The notes under the pieces were generated by a model, which did not search any database, was not told where the DNA came from, and was given only the letters and a program-made list of their open reading frames with translations. From Solirubrobacter sp963837485 (GTDB taxonomy: Bacteria; Actinomycetota; Thermoleophilia; Solirubrobacterales; Solirubrobacteraceae): a DNA stretch of 64,000 nt. The translations under genes were made by a program, and so were the position numbers. This document shows, piece after piece, positions 35,045 to 43,614 of this stretch (the first letter of the stretch is position 1; the number at the start of each line of letters is the position of its first letter). The stretch lies in NCBI GenBank assembly GCA_963837485.1, contig CAWINP010000001.1:124001-188000 (forward strand), written 5' to 3'.

Positions 35045-35946
35045 CCCGGGATGTCGCCGAACGCGCTCGCGATGATCGCGTTGCGCGGGTCCAGGCACGG
35101 GATCTCGTCGAGCACTGGATAAACGAGACCTTCGGCGGGACAGAACAGATGCCCGCGGACGGGCAGCAGCTCGCGCGAGCAGCGGGGGCAGCCAAGCCAT
35201 GACGACCGCGCCGGCCCTGCGTCCGGCTTGCGCAGCACCAGAGCGGCGGCGCGATTGTGCGGTGCGACTCCGGAGAGCAGCCGGTGCCCCACCACGGTCA
35301 GCCCGAGCTCCTCGGCAACCTCCCGCAGGCCGCGTACGTAGCCATGCGCCTCGATGTGGCGCCGGGTCTGCTCGCCCCCGAGCTCGTAGCTGGGCTCGGA
35401 CAGGACGATCCACCGCCGTGAGATCCGCGCCAGCTCGGCGACGCCCTCGCGCTCGCGGCCGCCGTTGGGTTCCAGCGCGTGTGAAGTGATCACCAGGTCG
35501 AACGCGTCATCGACGACCGGGAGCGCGAACAGGTCCGCGACGAACAGCTCGGGCGCCGCCGCCTCAGGGAAACCTCTCGCGTGGGCGCGGGCGTGCGCCA
35601 GCCGCGACCACGACAGGTCGCATGCCGCGACACGCCGCGGCGGCCGGCGCAGCTTCGACAGCAGGGACATCAGCGTCGTGGCCTCACCGGTGCCGGCGTC
35701 GAGCATGCTCTCGAAGTCGAGGTCGTCGAGCACCGCGGCGAGCTCACGGGTGTAGCGGTCGTACTTCGACCGGATGGCGGAGTCATCGAGCAGCTTGCGG
35801 TACGCGCCGCTCTGCAGGTCGTAGGCGACGAGCACCGACTCGACGGCGTTGCGATCGGAGCCGGTCGCCATGCGCAGGAGCTCCATGACGTTCTCGCCGC
35901 GCGCATAGGCCTCGCGCGCCTCGCGCAGCAGGTCCCGCTCTGCCAT
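35041..35946 (-). CDS. SAM-dependent methyltransferase with C-terminal Trm112-like zinc ribbon
   Basis: A 301-residue protein. Residues about 50-230 form a class I methyltransferase (MLDAGTGEATTLMSLL as motif I, ACDLSWSRLAHA, FDLVITSHALEPNGG). Residues about 255-290 form a Trm112p-like zinc-binding segment (CPRCSRELL, FCPAEGLVYPVLDEIPCL). Trm112 is usually a separate activating partner of methyltransferases, so this is a natural fusion. Substrate unknown; bacterial relatives occur in sugar or lipid clusters. It is divergent from dedA. Confidence 0.82.
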   Translation of the reverse strand: MAERDLLREAREAYARGENVMELLRMATGSDRNAVESVLVAYDLQSGAYRKLLDDSAIRSKYDRYTRELAAVLDDLDFESMLDAGTGEATTLMSLLSKLRRPPRRVAACDLSWSRLAHARAHARGFPEAAAPELFVADLFALPVVDDAFDLVITSHALEPNGGREREGVAELARISRRWIVLSEPSYELGGEQTRRHIEAHGYVRGLREVAEELGLTVVGHRLLSGVAPHNRAAALVLRKPDAGPARSSWLGCPRCSRELLPVRGHLFCPAEGLVYPVLDEIPCLDPRNAIIASAFGDIPG

Positions 35947-35968
35947 CGGGCGATGATCGCATGGCGTG

Positions 35969-35998
35969 GGCTCTCGGGCGGTGGCTACCCTGAGAGCC
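35969..35998. promoter_or_regulatory. Inverted repeat in the dedA leader
   Basis: GGCTCTC and GAGAGCC form a perfect 7-bp inverted repeat, extended by GGG/CCC with one bulge, in the gap between the divergent methyltransferase (35946) and dedA (36010). It may be an operator or a leader hairpin. Confidence 0.35.
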
Positions 35999-36009
35999 GC
36001 TTGCAGCTT

Positions 36010-36654
36010 GTGGCTTCGATCACGGATCCTCTGGTCCAGTTCGCCGTCGACGTGATCGACAAGCTCGGGCTCCCCGGCGTCTTCCTCTTGATGGTCGGCG
36101 AGAGCGCGTGCCTGCCGATCCCGTCCGAGGCGACGATGCTGTTCGCCGGCTTCAACGTCGCCAACGGCGAGTACTCGCTGTTCGCGGCGACCGCCGTCGG
36201 CGTGGCGGCGAACGTCGTGGGATCTTGGATCGCGTACGGCATCGGGTACTTCGGCCGCATCGACCTGCTGGAGAAGCACGGCCGCAAGGTCGGGATCAAG
36301 CCGCACCATCTCGAATGGGCGGACCGCTGGTTCGAGCGCTACGGCGACGCGACGGTGTTCTTCTCGCGCATGCTGCCGATCATCCGCACGTTCATCTCGC
36401 TGCCCGCGGGCGTGGCCAAGATGCCGTTCTGGCGCTTCACCGTGCTGACGCTTGCCGGCTGCGTCCCGTGGGTCTTCCTGCTCGCGTTCACCGGCAAGCA
36501 GGCGGGCGACAACTGGGAGAAGTGGAAGGACCACCTGCACTACGTCGACTACGCGGTCGCCGCGCTGATCCTGGCCGCCATCGCGTGGCTGTTCGTGCGG
36601 TGGTTCCGGCGCCGGCGCGATGGAGCCGCCGCCGCCGATGCGACCGGAGCTTGA
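36010..36654 (+). CDS. DedA family membrane protein
   Basis: A 214-residue integral membrane protein of the DedA/SNARE-associated family; members recycle undecaprenyl phosphate or act in membrane homeostasis. Landmarks are LPGVFLLMVGESACLPIPSE, IAYGIGYFGRIDLLEKHG and the Arg motif in FFSRMLPIIRTFISLPAGVAKM. GTG 36010 is chosen; a TTG three codons upstream is possible. It overlaps uppP by 35 bases. The pairing with an undecaprenyl-diphosphatase gene supports a role in undecaprenyl-phosphate recycling, matching recent knowledge of DedA proteins as UndP transporters. Confidence 0.9.
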   Translation: MASITDPLVQFAVDVIDKLGLPGVFLLMVGESACLPIPSEATMLFAGFNVANGEYSLFAATAVGVAANVVGSWIAYGIGYFGRIDLLEKHGRKVGIKPHHLEWADRWFERYGDATVFFSRMLPIIRTFISLPAGVAKMPFWRFTVLTLAGCVPWVFLLAFTGKQAGDNWEKWKDHLHYVDYAVAALILAAIAWLFVRWFRRRRDGAAAADATGA

Positions 36655-37438
36655 GGCCGCCGCGCTCGGGCTGATCCAGGGCGCGACCGAGCTGCTGCCC
36701 GTCTCCTCGTCGGCGCACGTCGCGATGGCGCCATGGCTGCTCGGATGGGATGTGGCGGCGTGGGAGCCGGAGCGCCGCAAGGAGCTCGAGGTGGCGCTGC
36801 ACTTCGGCGCCGCGGTGGCGATGGCGCCGGAGCTGTGGTGGGCTGCGCCGGACGCGAGGACGCTCGTGCTGTCGGCGGCGCCCCCGGCGCTGGCAGGCTT
36901 CGCGCTCGAGCGCGTGGTCGAGCGGCGTCTCGGCGGGCCGGTGGCAATCGCCGGCGGGCTGCTGGCGGGGGCGCTCGCGCTGGCGGCCGCGGACCGGCGG
37001 GTGCCGACCCCGCGCGACTCCGCACCGCGGCGCGCCCGCGGCGCGTTCCGCGCCGCCGTCCCGCCCGTCGGCGTCCCCGCCCGCCACGCGCTCGCACTCG
37101 GCCTCGCGCAGGCCGCGGCGCTGGCACCCGGGGTCTCGCGAACCGGCGCGACGCTCGCGGCGGCCCGGGCCCTCGGGTACTCGCGCGAGGACGCGTCGGC
37201 GCTCTCGTTCGGCGTCGCCGGGCCTGTGCTCGGCGGCGCGACCGTCCTGAAGGCGCTGCGCCTTCCCCCCACGCACCGGCGCGTCGCCGCCGTCGCCGCC
37301 GCGTCCTCGTTCGCCGCCACCACGCTCGCGCTGCGGACGCTCGGCCTGACCCGCCGCCGGCCACTGTGGCCGTACGCCGCCGAGCGGGCGGCGCTCGCGG
37401 GCGGCATCCTCGCCGTGCGGTACCGTCGAGCCCGGTGA
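36620..37438 (+). CDS. uppP: Undecaprenyl-diphosphatase UppP/BacA
   Basis: A 272-residue membrane enzyme that dephosphorylates undecaprenyl diphosphate, recycling the lipid carrier for peptidoglycan and polysaccharides. Signature motifs are LGLIQGATELLPVSSSAH (residues 17-33, with the catalytic Glu-rich motif) and PGVSRTGAT (170-178). About seven hydrophobic segments are visible. The region between (125-155) is unusually Arg/Pro-rich. It overlaps dedA upstream and purM downstream (GTGA), a coupled three-gene block. Confidence 0.92.
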   Translation: MEPPPPMRPELEAAALGLIQGATELLPVSSSAHVAMAPWLLGWDVAAWEPERRKELEVALHFGAAVAMAPELWWAAPDARTLVLSAAPPALAGFALERVVERRLGGPVAIAGGLLAGALALAAADRRVPTPRDSAPRRARGAFRAAVPPVGVPARHALALGLAQAAALAPGVSRTGATLAAARALGYSREDASALSFGVAGPVLGGATVLKALRLPPTHRRVAAVAAASSFAATTLALRTLGLTRRRPLWPYAAERAALAGGILAVRYRRAR

Positions 37439-38460
37439 GCACCGACGCGTACGCCCGGTCCGGCGTGGACCAGAACGCCGCCGACCGCGCCGTCGCCGCG
37501 CTGGTCGGCGTCCTGCGCACGATCCAGACCGGCAGGCCCTCCCGCTCGGTCCTGGCGTCCGGCCACTACGCCGCCGTGCTCGAGGTCGCGCCGAACCTCG
37601 GCATCGCCGTCGGCACCGACGGAGTCGGCTCGAAGCTGATCGTCGCCGAGCGCATGCGCCGCTACGACACCGTCGGTATCGACTGCGTGGCGATGAACGT
37701 CAATGACGTCGTCTGCGTCGGCGCCGAGCCGATCGCGCTGCTGGACTATCTGGCCGTCGAGCAGGCCGACCCGGACGTCCTCGCGGCGATCGGCGAAGGC
37801 CTGAAGGCGGGTGCCGAGCAGGCCGGCGTGGAGATCCCCGGAGGGGAGGTCGCGATCCTGCCGGAGCTGATCCGCGGCCACCCGTCGCCGCACGGCTTCG
37901 ACCTCACCGCCACCTGCTTCGGCACCGTCGCGCTCGACCGGCTGATCACCGGCGCCGAGATCGCGCCCGGCGACGCGCTGATCGGCCTCCCGAGCAGCGG
38001 CCTGCACTCGAACTCCTACTCGCTCGCACGCCAGGCGCTGCCCGACCTCGACGAGCCGTTCGAAGGCGGCACCGTCGGCGATGCCCTGCTCGCTCCCACC
38101 GTGATCTACGTGCGGGCCGTGCTCGAGCTGCTGCGCTCCGACGTCCCCGTCCACGGCCTCGCCCACATCACCGGCGGCGGCGTGCGCAACCTGCTCCGCC
38201 TCACCGACGCCGCCGGCTTCGCGCTCGAGGACCCGCTCCCGAACGCGCCGGTCATCGAGCTCGCGATCGAGCGCGCCGGCGTCTCGCCCCAGGAGGCGTG
38301 GGAGGTCTTCAACATGGGCTGCGGCTTCGTCGCCGTCGTGCCCGACGAGCGCGCCGGCGAGGCAGCAGCGCTGCTCGCGCGCCATCACCCCGGCACGCGC
38401 CGGATCGGGACGGCGACGGACGCGCCCGGCGTCACCGTCCAGGGCCTGGCCTACCGCTAG
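37435..38460 (+). CDS. purM: Phosphoribosylformylglycinamidine cyclo-ligase PurM
   Basis: A 341-residue ATP-dependent AIR synthetase, fifth step of purine synthesis. It starts at GTG 37435 (STDAYARSGVDQNAADRAV). Family motifs are VGTDGVGSKLIVAE, the MNVNDVVCVGAEPIALLDY signature, GLPSSGLHSNSYSL and AHITGGGVRNLLR. Length and motif order are normal. No other purine gene is nearby; it is coupled to uppP by a four-base overlap. Confidence 0.96.
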   Translation: MSTDAYARSGVDQNAADRAVAALVGVLRTIQTGRPSRSVLASGHYAAVLEVAPNLGIAVGTDGVGSKLIVAERMRRYDTVGIDCVAMNVNDVVCVGAEPIALLDYLAVEQADPDVLAAIGEGLKAGAEQAGVEIPGGEVAILPELIRGHPSPHGFDLTATCFGTVALDRLITGAEIAPGDALIGLPSSGLHSNSYSLARQALPDLDEPFEGGTVGDALLAPTVIYVRAVLELLRSDVPVHGLAHITGGGVRNLLRLTDAAGFALEDPLPNAPVIELAIERAGVSPQEAWEVFNMGCGFVAVVPDERAGEAAALLARHHPGTRRIGTATDAPGVTVQGLAYR

Positions 38461-38636
38461 TCGGTCTCGTCGGGCTCGGGAGGAGGCATCTCCTCCCTCG
38501 GCTCGCCGGTGGCGCCTGGGACGTGGTCGTCGCGCTGCTTGCGCTCCCAGTCCTCGCGCGCCTCGGCGATGTCCTCGCCGACCTGCTCGGACCGCCGCTG
38601 CATGTCGTCGGCCTCGTGCTCGGGCTCGTGCGCCAT
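38457..38636 (-). CDS. Small acidic hydrophilic protein (59 aa)
   Basis: A 59-residue protein rich in Glu, Asp and Arg (EHEADDMQRRSEQVGEDIAE then EDWERKQRDDHVPG) with a Pro/Glu tail, probably helical then disordered. Its stop overlaps the purM stop on the opposite strand. A second tiny charged gene follows upstream on the same strand. The family resembles small actinobacterial proteins of unknown function; no role is proposed. Confidence 0.65.
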   Translation of the reverse strand: MAHEPEHEADDMQRRSEQVGEDIAEAREDWERKQRDDHVPGATGEPREEMPPPEPDETD

Positions 38637-38646
38637 CGTGACCGGC

Positions 38647-38817
38647 CTACCCGTCCTCCTCGGACTTCTCACGTTCCTCGAGCTTCTCGCGCAGATATGC
38701 GTGCTTGTCGGCCCGCCGGGCCGGCGCGTGCTCGCCGGTCTCGTCGGCCAGCCGCCGCTCCGACTCCTCGCGCCGCTCCTGCTCCTCGCGGAGCTCGCGA
38801 GCCTCGTCACCTGACAT
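38647..38817 (-). CDS. Small charged protein (56 aa), coiled-coil-like
   Basis: A 56-residue protein almost entirely of Glu, Arg, Lys, Asp and Ala (SGDEARELREEQERREESER), with high coiled-coil tendency and no hydrophobic core. It lies five bases downstream of the NeuB-like gene and ten bases upstream of the 59-residue gene, so the three may share a transcript. Function unknown. Confidence 0.65.
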   Translation of the reverse strand: MSGDEARELREEQERREESERRLADETGEHAPARRADKHAYLREKLEEREKSEEDG

Positions 38818-38822
38818 CCGGA

Positions 38823-39890
38823 TCACTCCAGCACGTCGGTGGTGACCAGCGTGTCGGCGCTCACCGCCGTCGCGAGGTCGCGGCCGACGACCTCCTCGAG
38901 CCGGTGTGGCGGGATGCCCTCCGGCGGGCACGGCCGCGTGGCGAGCAGGTCGTCGTGGCCGACGCGATGACCGGCGGGCAGGTCGTGCGCGAAGCGCAAC
39001 GCGCGCCGCTGGACGACCGAGGCGTCGCGCTCGTTGGGCTCGACGCGCTTGACGCCGTCCCCGAGCGCGGCGTCGGTCGCGTTGGCGGCGTCGACCATCT
39101 CGCGCCACGTCCGCGGCGTCATCGCGAACGCGTGGTCCGGGCCCTCGCGCGAGTTGTCGTCGGTGAAGTGCTTCTCGAACACCCGCGCGCCCAGCGCGAC
39201 CGCCGCGCACACGGTCAGGTGCCCCGGCGTGTGGTCGGACAGGCCGAGCACCGCGTCGGGATGCCGCCGGCGCCACTGCCCGAGGACGGAGAGGTTGACG
39301 AAGCGGAAGTTCTCCGCGTCGGCCGTGTAATTCGTGTTGCACTGCATCAGCACGATCTGGTCCGTGCGCTCCCGCAGCGCCGCCATCGCGCGATCGACGT
39401 CGACCTCGTCGGACGCGCCCGTGGCCAGCAGCACCGGCTTCCCCTTGGAGCCGATGTGACGCACGATCTCCAGCCACGTGATGTCGCCGGACCCGATCTT
39501 GAACGCGGGTACGTGCGGCTCGACCGCGTCGACAGTCGCGAGGTCGTACGGGCTGGTGAAGTAGTCGACGCCGGCGTCCCGGCAGCGCTCGGCCAGCAGC
39601 GGCGTCCAGTCCTCCGGCAGGCTCGCATCCTCGTAGACCTCGAACACCGGCTTCGGCCACGCGGACTGGTGCGCGATCTGCCCGCCGAGCTCCTCGAAGC
39701 CGCGCCGCGACACGATCCTCGGCGCGATGAAGTTCTGGAACTTCACCGCGTGCGCGCCCGCCTCGGCCGCGAGATCGATCAGCCGGTACGCGCGTTCGAG
39801 GCTGCCGTCGTGATTGGCGCCGATGTCGGCGACGAAGTACAGCGGCTCTCCCGGGCCGATGCGGCGATTCCCGATCGCGATGTGGCTCAT
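38823..39890 (-). CDS. neuB: NeuB/PseI/LegI-family sialic-acid-like synthase with SAF domain
   Basis: A 355-residue enzyme that condenses phosphoenolpyruvate with a 6-carbon N-acyl sugar to give a nonulosonic acid. The TIM-barrel domain shows YFVADIGANHDGSLERA, AHAVKFQNF, FKIGSGDI, VLGLSDHTPG and ARVFEKHFTDDN. The C-terminal SAF/antifreeze-like domain (about residues 295-355) includes HDLPAGHRVGHDDLLATRPC. Whether the product is neuraminic, legionaminic or pseudaminic acid cannot be read; nearby PseB and PseG favour pseudaminic-type. ATG 39890 overlaps the upstream stop (ATGA). Confidence 0.92.
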   Translation of the reverse strand: MSHIAIGNRRIGPGEPLYFVADIGANHDGSLERAYRLIDLAAEAGAHAVKFQNFIAPRIVSRRGFEELGGQIAHQSAWPKPVFEVYEDASLPEDWTPLLAERCRDAGVDYFTSPYDLATVDAVEPHVPAFKIGSGDITWLEIVRHIGSKGKPVLLATGASDEVDVDRAMAALRERTDQIVLMQCNTNYTADAENFRFVNLSVLGQWRRRHPDAVLGLSDHTPGHLTVCAAVALGARVFEKHFTDDNSREGPDHAFAMTPRTWREMVDAANATDAALGDGVKRVEPNERDASVVQRRALRFAHDLPAGHRVGHDDLLATRPCPPEGIPPHRLEEVVGRDLATAVSADTLVTTDVLE

Positions 39891-40831
39891 GCCCGCGGAT
39901 CCTCCAGGACCGCGCGCCAGTCCGCGCCCTCGCGGCCCTTCAGCCGCGCGCCGGCCGCCGATTCCTCGCGCATGCGGTGGATGCCGGCGGCGACGGTGGA
40001 AGGCGCACGCAGCACGCCCTCCAGTCGCGTGACGTCCATCGCGGTGTTGCGGGGACGCGCCGCGCTGAGCCCGCGGGACGCGAGGGTGACGCCCTCGATC
40101 GTGTCCTCCGGCAGCCCGAACTCGCGCGCTACGAGACGTCCGAACGCTTCCTTGCTCACGGCGTCGGCCGCGCCCACGTTGAGCACGCCCGTCGCGTCGC
40201 GCACGGCCAGCGCCACGAGCGTGCCGGCGAGCTCGCTGACCACCAGCGGCGAGAACGTCACGTCGGAGAACAGCGTCAGCCGGTCACCGCGCAGCAGGCC
40301 GCGCAGGATGGACTCCGAGAAGCTCAACCGCCCGCGCGCGCTCCAGCCGTGCATCGTGGTGCGCGCCACCAGCGCGCCGGGATACGCCGCCAGCACGGCG
40401 CGCTCCCCGTCGAGCTTGGTCTGGGCGTAGACGTTGACCGGCGCCGTCGGCTCGCCCTCCCGATGCGCACCGGGGAGCTCGCCGTCGTAGACCGCGTCGG
40501 TCGAGACGTGCACGAACCGAGCGCCGAGCTCGCGCGCCGCCGCCGCCAGCAGGGCGGGCGCCTCGGTGTTGAGGGCGCGCGCGCCGCCGGGGTCGCGCTC
40601 GCAACCGTCGACGTCGGTGAGCGCGGCGCAGTGGATCACCAGGTCCGGCCGCGCCTCGCGCAGCGCGCGCTCGCCCTCGGACGGCAGCTCCACCTGCCGC
40701 AGCGACGTGCCGTCGGGCAGCGCGGCAACCGTGCGCGACCAGCCCTCGGCGGCGTCGAGCCGCGCGCGCAGGACGCGCAGGACGGACGCGCCGAGCAGCC
40801 CGCTCGCCCCTGTGACGACGGCGCGCCTCAC
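39887..40831 (-). CDS. RmlD-like NAD(P)-dependent sugar reductase/epimerase
   Basis: A 314-residue extended SDR. It has the cofactor motif TGASGLLG (residues 7-14), HCAALTDVDGCE, the substrate motif STDAVYDGE and the catalytic YxxxK in NVYAQTKLDGE. These are typical of RmlD (dTDP-4-dehydrorhamnose reductase) and related sugar-nucleotide reductases such as FnlB/WbjC, which work on PseB-type products. Its presence suggests that the 4-keto sugar may be reduced rather than, or besides, being aminated. GTG start overlaps the PseG-like stop (GTGA). Confidence 0.88.
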   Translation of the reverse strand: MRRAVVTGASGLLGASVLRVLRARLDAAEGWSRTVAALPDGTSLRQVELPSEGERALREARPDLVIHCAALTDVDGCERDPGGARALNTEAPALLAAAARELGARFVHVSTDAVYDGELPGAHREGEPTAPVNVYAQTKLDGERAVLAAYPGALVARTTMHGWSARGRLSFSESILRGLLRGDRLTLFSDVTFSPLVVSELAGTLVALAVRDATGVLNVGAADAVSKEAFGRLVAREFGLPEDTIEGVTLASRGLSAARPRNTAMDVTRLEGVLRAPSTVAAGIHRMREESAAGARLKGREGADWRAVLEDPRA

Positions 40832-41829
40832 GCCTCCCCCATGGCGGCCAGCACGCGCTCGGCGCCGCTGCCGTCTACGAGCTCGCGGCTGCGCATCGAC
40901 AGCTCCGCACGGCGCCGCGGGTCGTCGGCGAGCGCGCCGACCGCGCCGGCGATCCCCGCGGCAGTGAGGTCGGCGTGCCAACCGAGCGGCACGCCGAGCC
41001 CCGCCCGCTCCAGCGCGGCCGCGGCCGGGCGCTGATTGTCGGCGAGGACGACGTTGATCTGCGGCGTGCCGACGCGCGCGAGCTCCCACGCGCTGCCACC
41101 CGCCGCGGCGACCGCGAGGTCCGCCCACAGCATCCGCGCGGCGACGTCGCGCGCGTCGCCGACCAGCTCGATCGCGTGTGGCGAGGCGGCCGCCGCGCCC
41201 TCCAGGCCGGCGCGATGCGGGTTCGCGCCGCCGATCAGCACCTGGACCTCGAGCGGGCCCGGCACGCGCGACAGCGCGGCGAGGACGCGCGACGACACGT
41301 CGTCGGGGTCGCTGCCGCCGAGCGAGATCAGCACGCGGCGAGCGCGTTCCGGGAACTCGCGGCTCGGCACGGCGCCGCGGAACTCGCGCCGCAGCAGGAC
41401 GTAGCGCGGACCGAGCAGCAGCCGCGTGTACGGCGCCCGCTCGGTGTACGCCGCCTGGTCGGCGCCGAGGTTCTGGTTGAGCACGAGATGCGCCGCGTAG
41501 TAGCCCGCGTGGCCGTGATCGTCGAACGCCAGCACGCGCAGTCCGGCGTCCACGAGCGCCTGCTGGTAGCCGCCGTCGAAGTGGTAGCCGTCGACCACGA
41601 CCCATGCCGCGCCGCGCTCGCGTGCGAAGGCGGCGGTCTCGGCGGCGTCGGCGGGCGAGCCGGGCGGCGCGCCCAGCGCCGCGACGGTGCGCGCGCGTTC
41701 CACGATCGCCACGGGCGGCTCGGCCATCAGCAGCGTCGCCGGCTCCGGGCCCGCGTCGACCAGCGCGAGGCAGCGCATCGCATGGCCGAGGCCGATGGCG
41801 GCGCTCGCGTCGGTCCGGACGAGGATCAC
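40828..41829 (-). CDS. pseG: PseG-like UDP-sugar hydrolase
   Basis: A 333-residue GT-B-fold hydrolase of the PseG family, which removes UDP from UDP-2,4-diacetamido-trideoxy-hexose before NeuB/PseI condensation. Signatures are VRTDASAAIGLGHAMRCL (the GxGHxxRC motif with the catalytic His) and VVDGYHFDG, LISLGGSDPDDVSSRVL and AAAGGSAWELARVGTP in the nucleotide-binding domain. GTG 41829 overlaps the upstream stop as GTGA. Placement between a cytidylyltransferase-like gene and neuB matches known NulO pathways. Confidence 0.9.
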   Translation of the reverse strand: MILVRTDASAAIGLGHAMRCLALVDAGPEPATLLMAEPPVAIVERARTVAALGAPPGSPADAAETAAFARERGAAWVVVDGYHFDGGYQQALVDAGLRVLAFDDHGHAGYYAAHLVLNQNLGADQAAYTERAPYTRLLLGPRYVLLRREFRGAVPSREFPERARRVLISLGGSDPDDVSSRVLAALSRVPGPLEVQVLIGGANPHRAGLEGAAAASPHAIELVGDARDVAARMLWADLAVAAAGGSAWELARVGTPQINVVLADNQRPAAAALERAGLGVPLGWHADLTAAGIAGAVGALADDPRRRAELSMRSRELVDGSGAERVLAAMGEA

Positions 41830-42566
41830 GTCGTCGGGTCCTTCTGTTCGACGTGGGCGTTGAGCGCGGCGATCTCGGGGTGGTCGCGCACGAACGCGAT
41901 CACGTCGGCCAGCGGGCGAGGGCGGTCGGCGAGACCGAGCTCGGCGTACAACCGCCGGACCATCGCGAGGTCGTCCGCGGTGTCGACCGTCCAGCGCAGG
42001 TCGTGTGCTTCGAACGGCCGGCGCACAGAGTGCAGCACGAACAGGTCCGGCCGCTCGGCATAGCAGAACCAGGTCACGTGCTCGCGCGCAGGGCGCGACG
42101 TCGCGAGCCGGTCCATGCGCTCCAACACGTCGCGCCACAGCACCTCGGTGTCGAGCCCGCGCGGCAGGTGCGGCTCCAGCCGGTTGGACGCGTAGTCGCA
42201 GCTCGCCCGCCGCTCCTCGAGCGCCGCGATCACGGCATCGGTCTCGTCCGGGTCGATCAGCGGGCAGTCCGACGTGACGCGCACCACCAGCTCGGCGTCC
42301 GCCGCACGTGCGGCGCCCACGTAGCGCGCGAGCACGTCGTGCTCGGATCCGCGGTGCCAGCGCAGCCCGAGCCGCCGCGCGAGCGCGACCAGCGGCTCGT
42401 CGTCGGGGCGATCGGTGACCGCCAGCACCACCTCGTCGGCGCGCTCGCAGCGCGCCAGCCGCTCCAGCTCGCGCTCGAGCAGCGGGCGGCCGTCGAGGTC
42501 CATCAGGACCTTGCCGGGGAGCCGCGCGGACGTCATCCGCGCCTGCACGACGACGACGCGGCGCAC
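41826..42566 (-). CDS. SpsF/PseF/NeuA-like cytidylyltransferase
   Basis: A 246-residue nucleotidyltransferase starting at GTG 42566. The N-terminal motif VVVVQARMTSARLPGKVLMDL and then VVRVTSDCPLIDPDETD place it in the SpsF/CMP-KDO/NulO synthetase-like group, which activates nonulosonic acids as CMP-sugars. Length is normal. It is one base from the upstream methyltransferase stop and coupled to pseG. PseF/LegF-type activation of the NeuB product is the natural reading but not proven. Confidence 0.87.
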   Translation of the reverse strand: MRRVVVVQARMTSARLPGKVLMDLDGRPLLERELERLARCERADEVVLAVTDRPDDEPLVALARRLGLRWHRGSEHDVLARYVGAARAADAELVVRVTSDCPLIDPDETDAVIAALEERRASCDYASNRLEPHLPRGLDTEVLWRDVLERMDRLATSRPAREHVTWFCYAERPDLFVLHSVRRPFEAHDLRWTVDTADDLAMVRRLYAELGLADRPRPLADVIAFVRDHPEIAALNAHVEQKDPTT

Positions 42567-42567
42567 G

Positions 42568-43605
42568 TCAGCCCGCGCGCCAGAGCACGTGAACCTCCGA
42601 CGCGAGGTGCCGCTCGTCGAGCCCGCGCTGCATCCCGTCGATCGCCGGGACCAGCACGTCGCCGAGCAGCTCGGCGGCCTGCGCCGTGTCCGGCTCGCGC
42701 GCCAGCGTGACGCGGAGGGCGCGATACAGGTCAACCGCGTCGGTGCCGAACCACCACTGGCTCAGCCGCTCCAGGCCGAACTCGCGCTCCAGCCAGGCGA
42801 GCGAGGCGTCGGTGTAGAGGTGCGTGTGGGAGCTCGAGAGGTGCCGCGGGAAGACGCCGGGGAAGGCGAGCTCGATGAACACGCTTAGGCTGAACACCGG
42901 CACCGACGCGTAGATGAACCCCACGTGGGGGTTCGTGCGCAGCCGGCGGACCATCTCGCGCGGGTCCTGCAGGTGCTCGAGCACGCCGATCATCGAGACG
43001 ACATCGGCCTCGATCCGCTCGGCCAGCGGGAGCGTCTCCTCGGCGCCGTGAAGGCGCACGCGGGAGCCGGGGGTCATCCGATTGGCGAGCGCGACCTGGA
43101 CCTCGCTGACCTCGTAGCCGTCGACATCCTCGATGCCCACGTCGCCGAGGGCGGCGACGAAGTAGCCGGAGCCGGCGCCGAAGTCCGCGTAGCGCATCCG
43201 CTCCGCCTCCACGCCCTGCTCCTCCAACGCGCTCACGAGGAACTGCGCCTTTGGCCGGTAGATGGCGGCGACCCGCGCGCGGAACGCCTGCTCGCCCTCG
43301 GCGTCGTACGTGGCCGCGTACGCCGAGCCGCCGTCGCTCGTGTAGAGCGCGGCGAGGAACTCGTCGGTGTCCTCGTGGGCGCCGTTGAGGTGGGTGCACC
43401 GTTCGCACACGACGTACGCGACCCCGTGCTTGTGGAACGTCGGAGCGCCCAGCCGCTCGGCGCAGTTCTTGCAGCGCGCCCGCAGCGGCTGGGATGTGTA
43501 GGAGCGCACGACCGCGAGCGCGCGCTCCAGCAGCTCGTCGTTGTCGCGGAAGAACGACTCCTTGAGCCCCAGGATGTCGCTGGACGGCTTCCCGTAGCGA
43601 TCCAT
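42568..43605 (-). CDS. Methyltransferase with N-terminal zinc ribbon
   Basis: A 345-residue protein. An N-terminal CxxC...CxxC zinc ribbon (RCKNCAER and VVCERCTHLN, about residues 44-74) precedes a class I methyltransferase core with YADFGAGSGYFVAAL (motif I), VDGYEVSEVQVALA and IGVLEHLQDPREMV. This two-part layout is typical of sugar C- or O-methyltransferases in glycan clusters. It could methylate the nonulosonic acid or a glycan precursor; that role is inferred from location. Confidence 0.83.
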   Translation of the reverse strand: MDRYGKPSSDILGLKESFFRDNDELLERALAVVRSYTSQPLRARCKNCAERLGAPTFHKHGVAYVVCERCTHLNGAHEDTDEFLAALYTSDGGSAYAATYDAEGEQAFRARVAAIYRPKAQFLVSALEEQGVEAERMRYADFGAGSGYFVAALGDVGIEDVDGYEVSEVQVALANRMTPGSRVRLHGAEETLPLAERIEADVVSMIGVLEHLQDPREMVRRLRTNPHVGFIYASVPVFSLSVFIELAFPGVFPRHLSSSHTHLYTDASLAWLEREFGLERLSQWWFGTDAVDLYRALRVTLAREPDTAQAAELLGDVLVPAIDGMQRGLDERHLASEVHVLWRAG

Positions 43606-43614
43606 GCCCGCAAC

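Noticed and set aside
35041..38388. Open frame of 1115 codons on the minus strand
   Set aside because: Only its last 301 residues are protein-like (the methyltransferase); the rest is antisense to dedA, uppP and purM.
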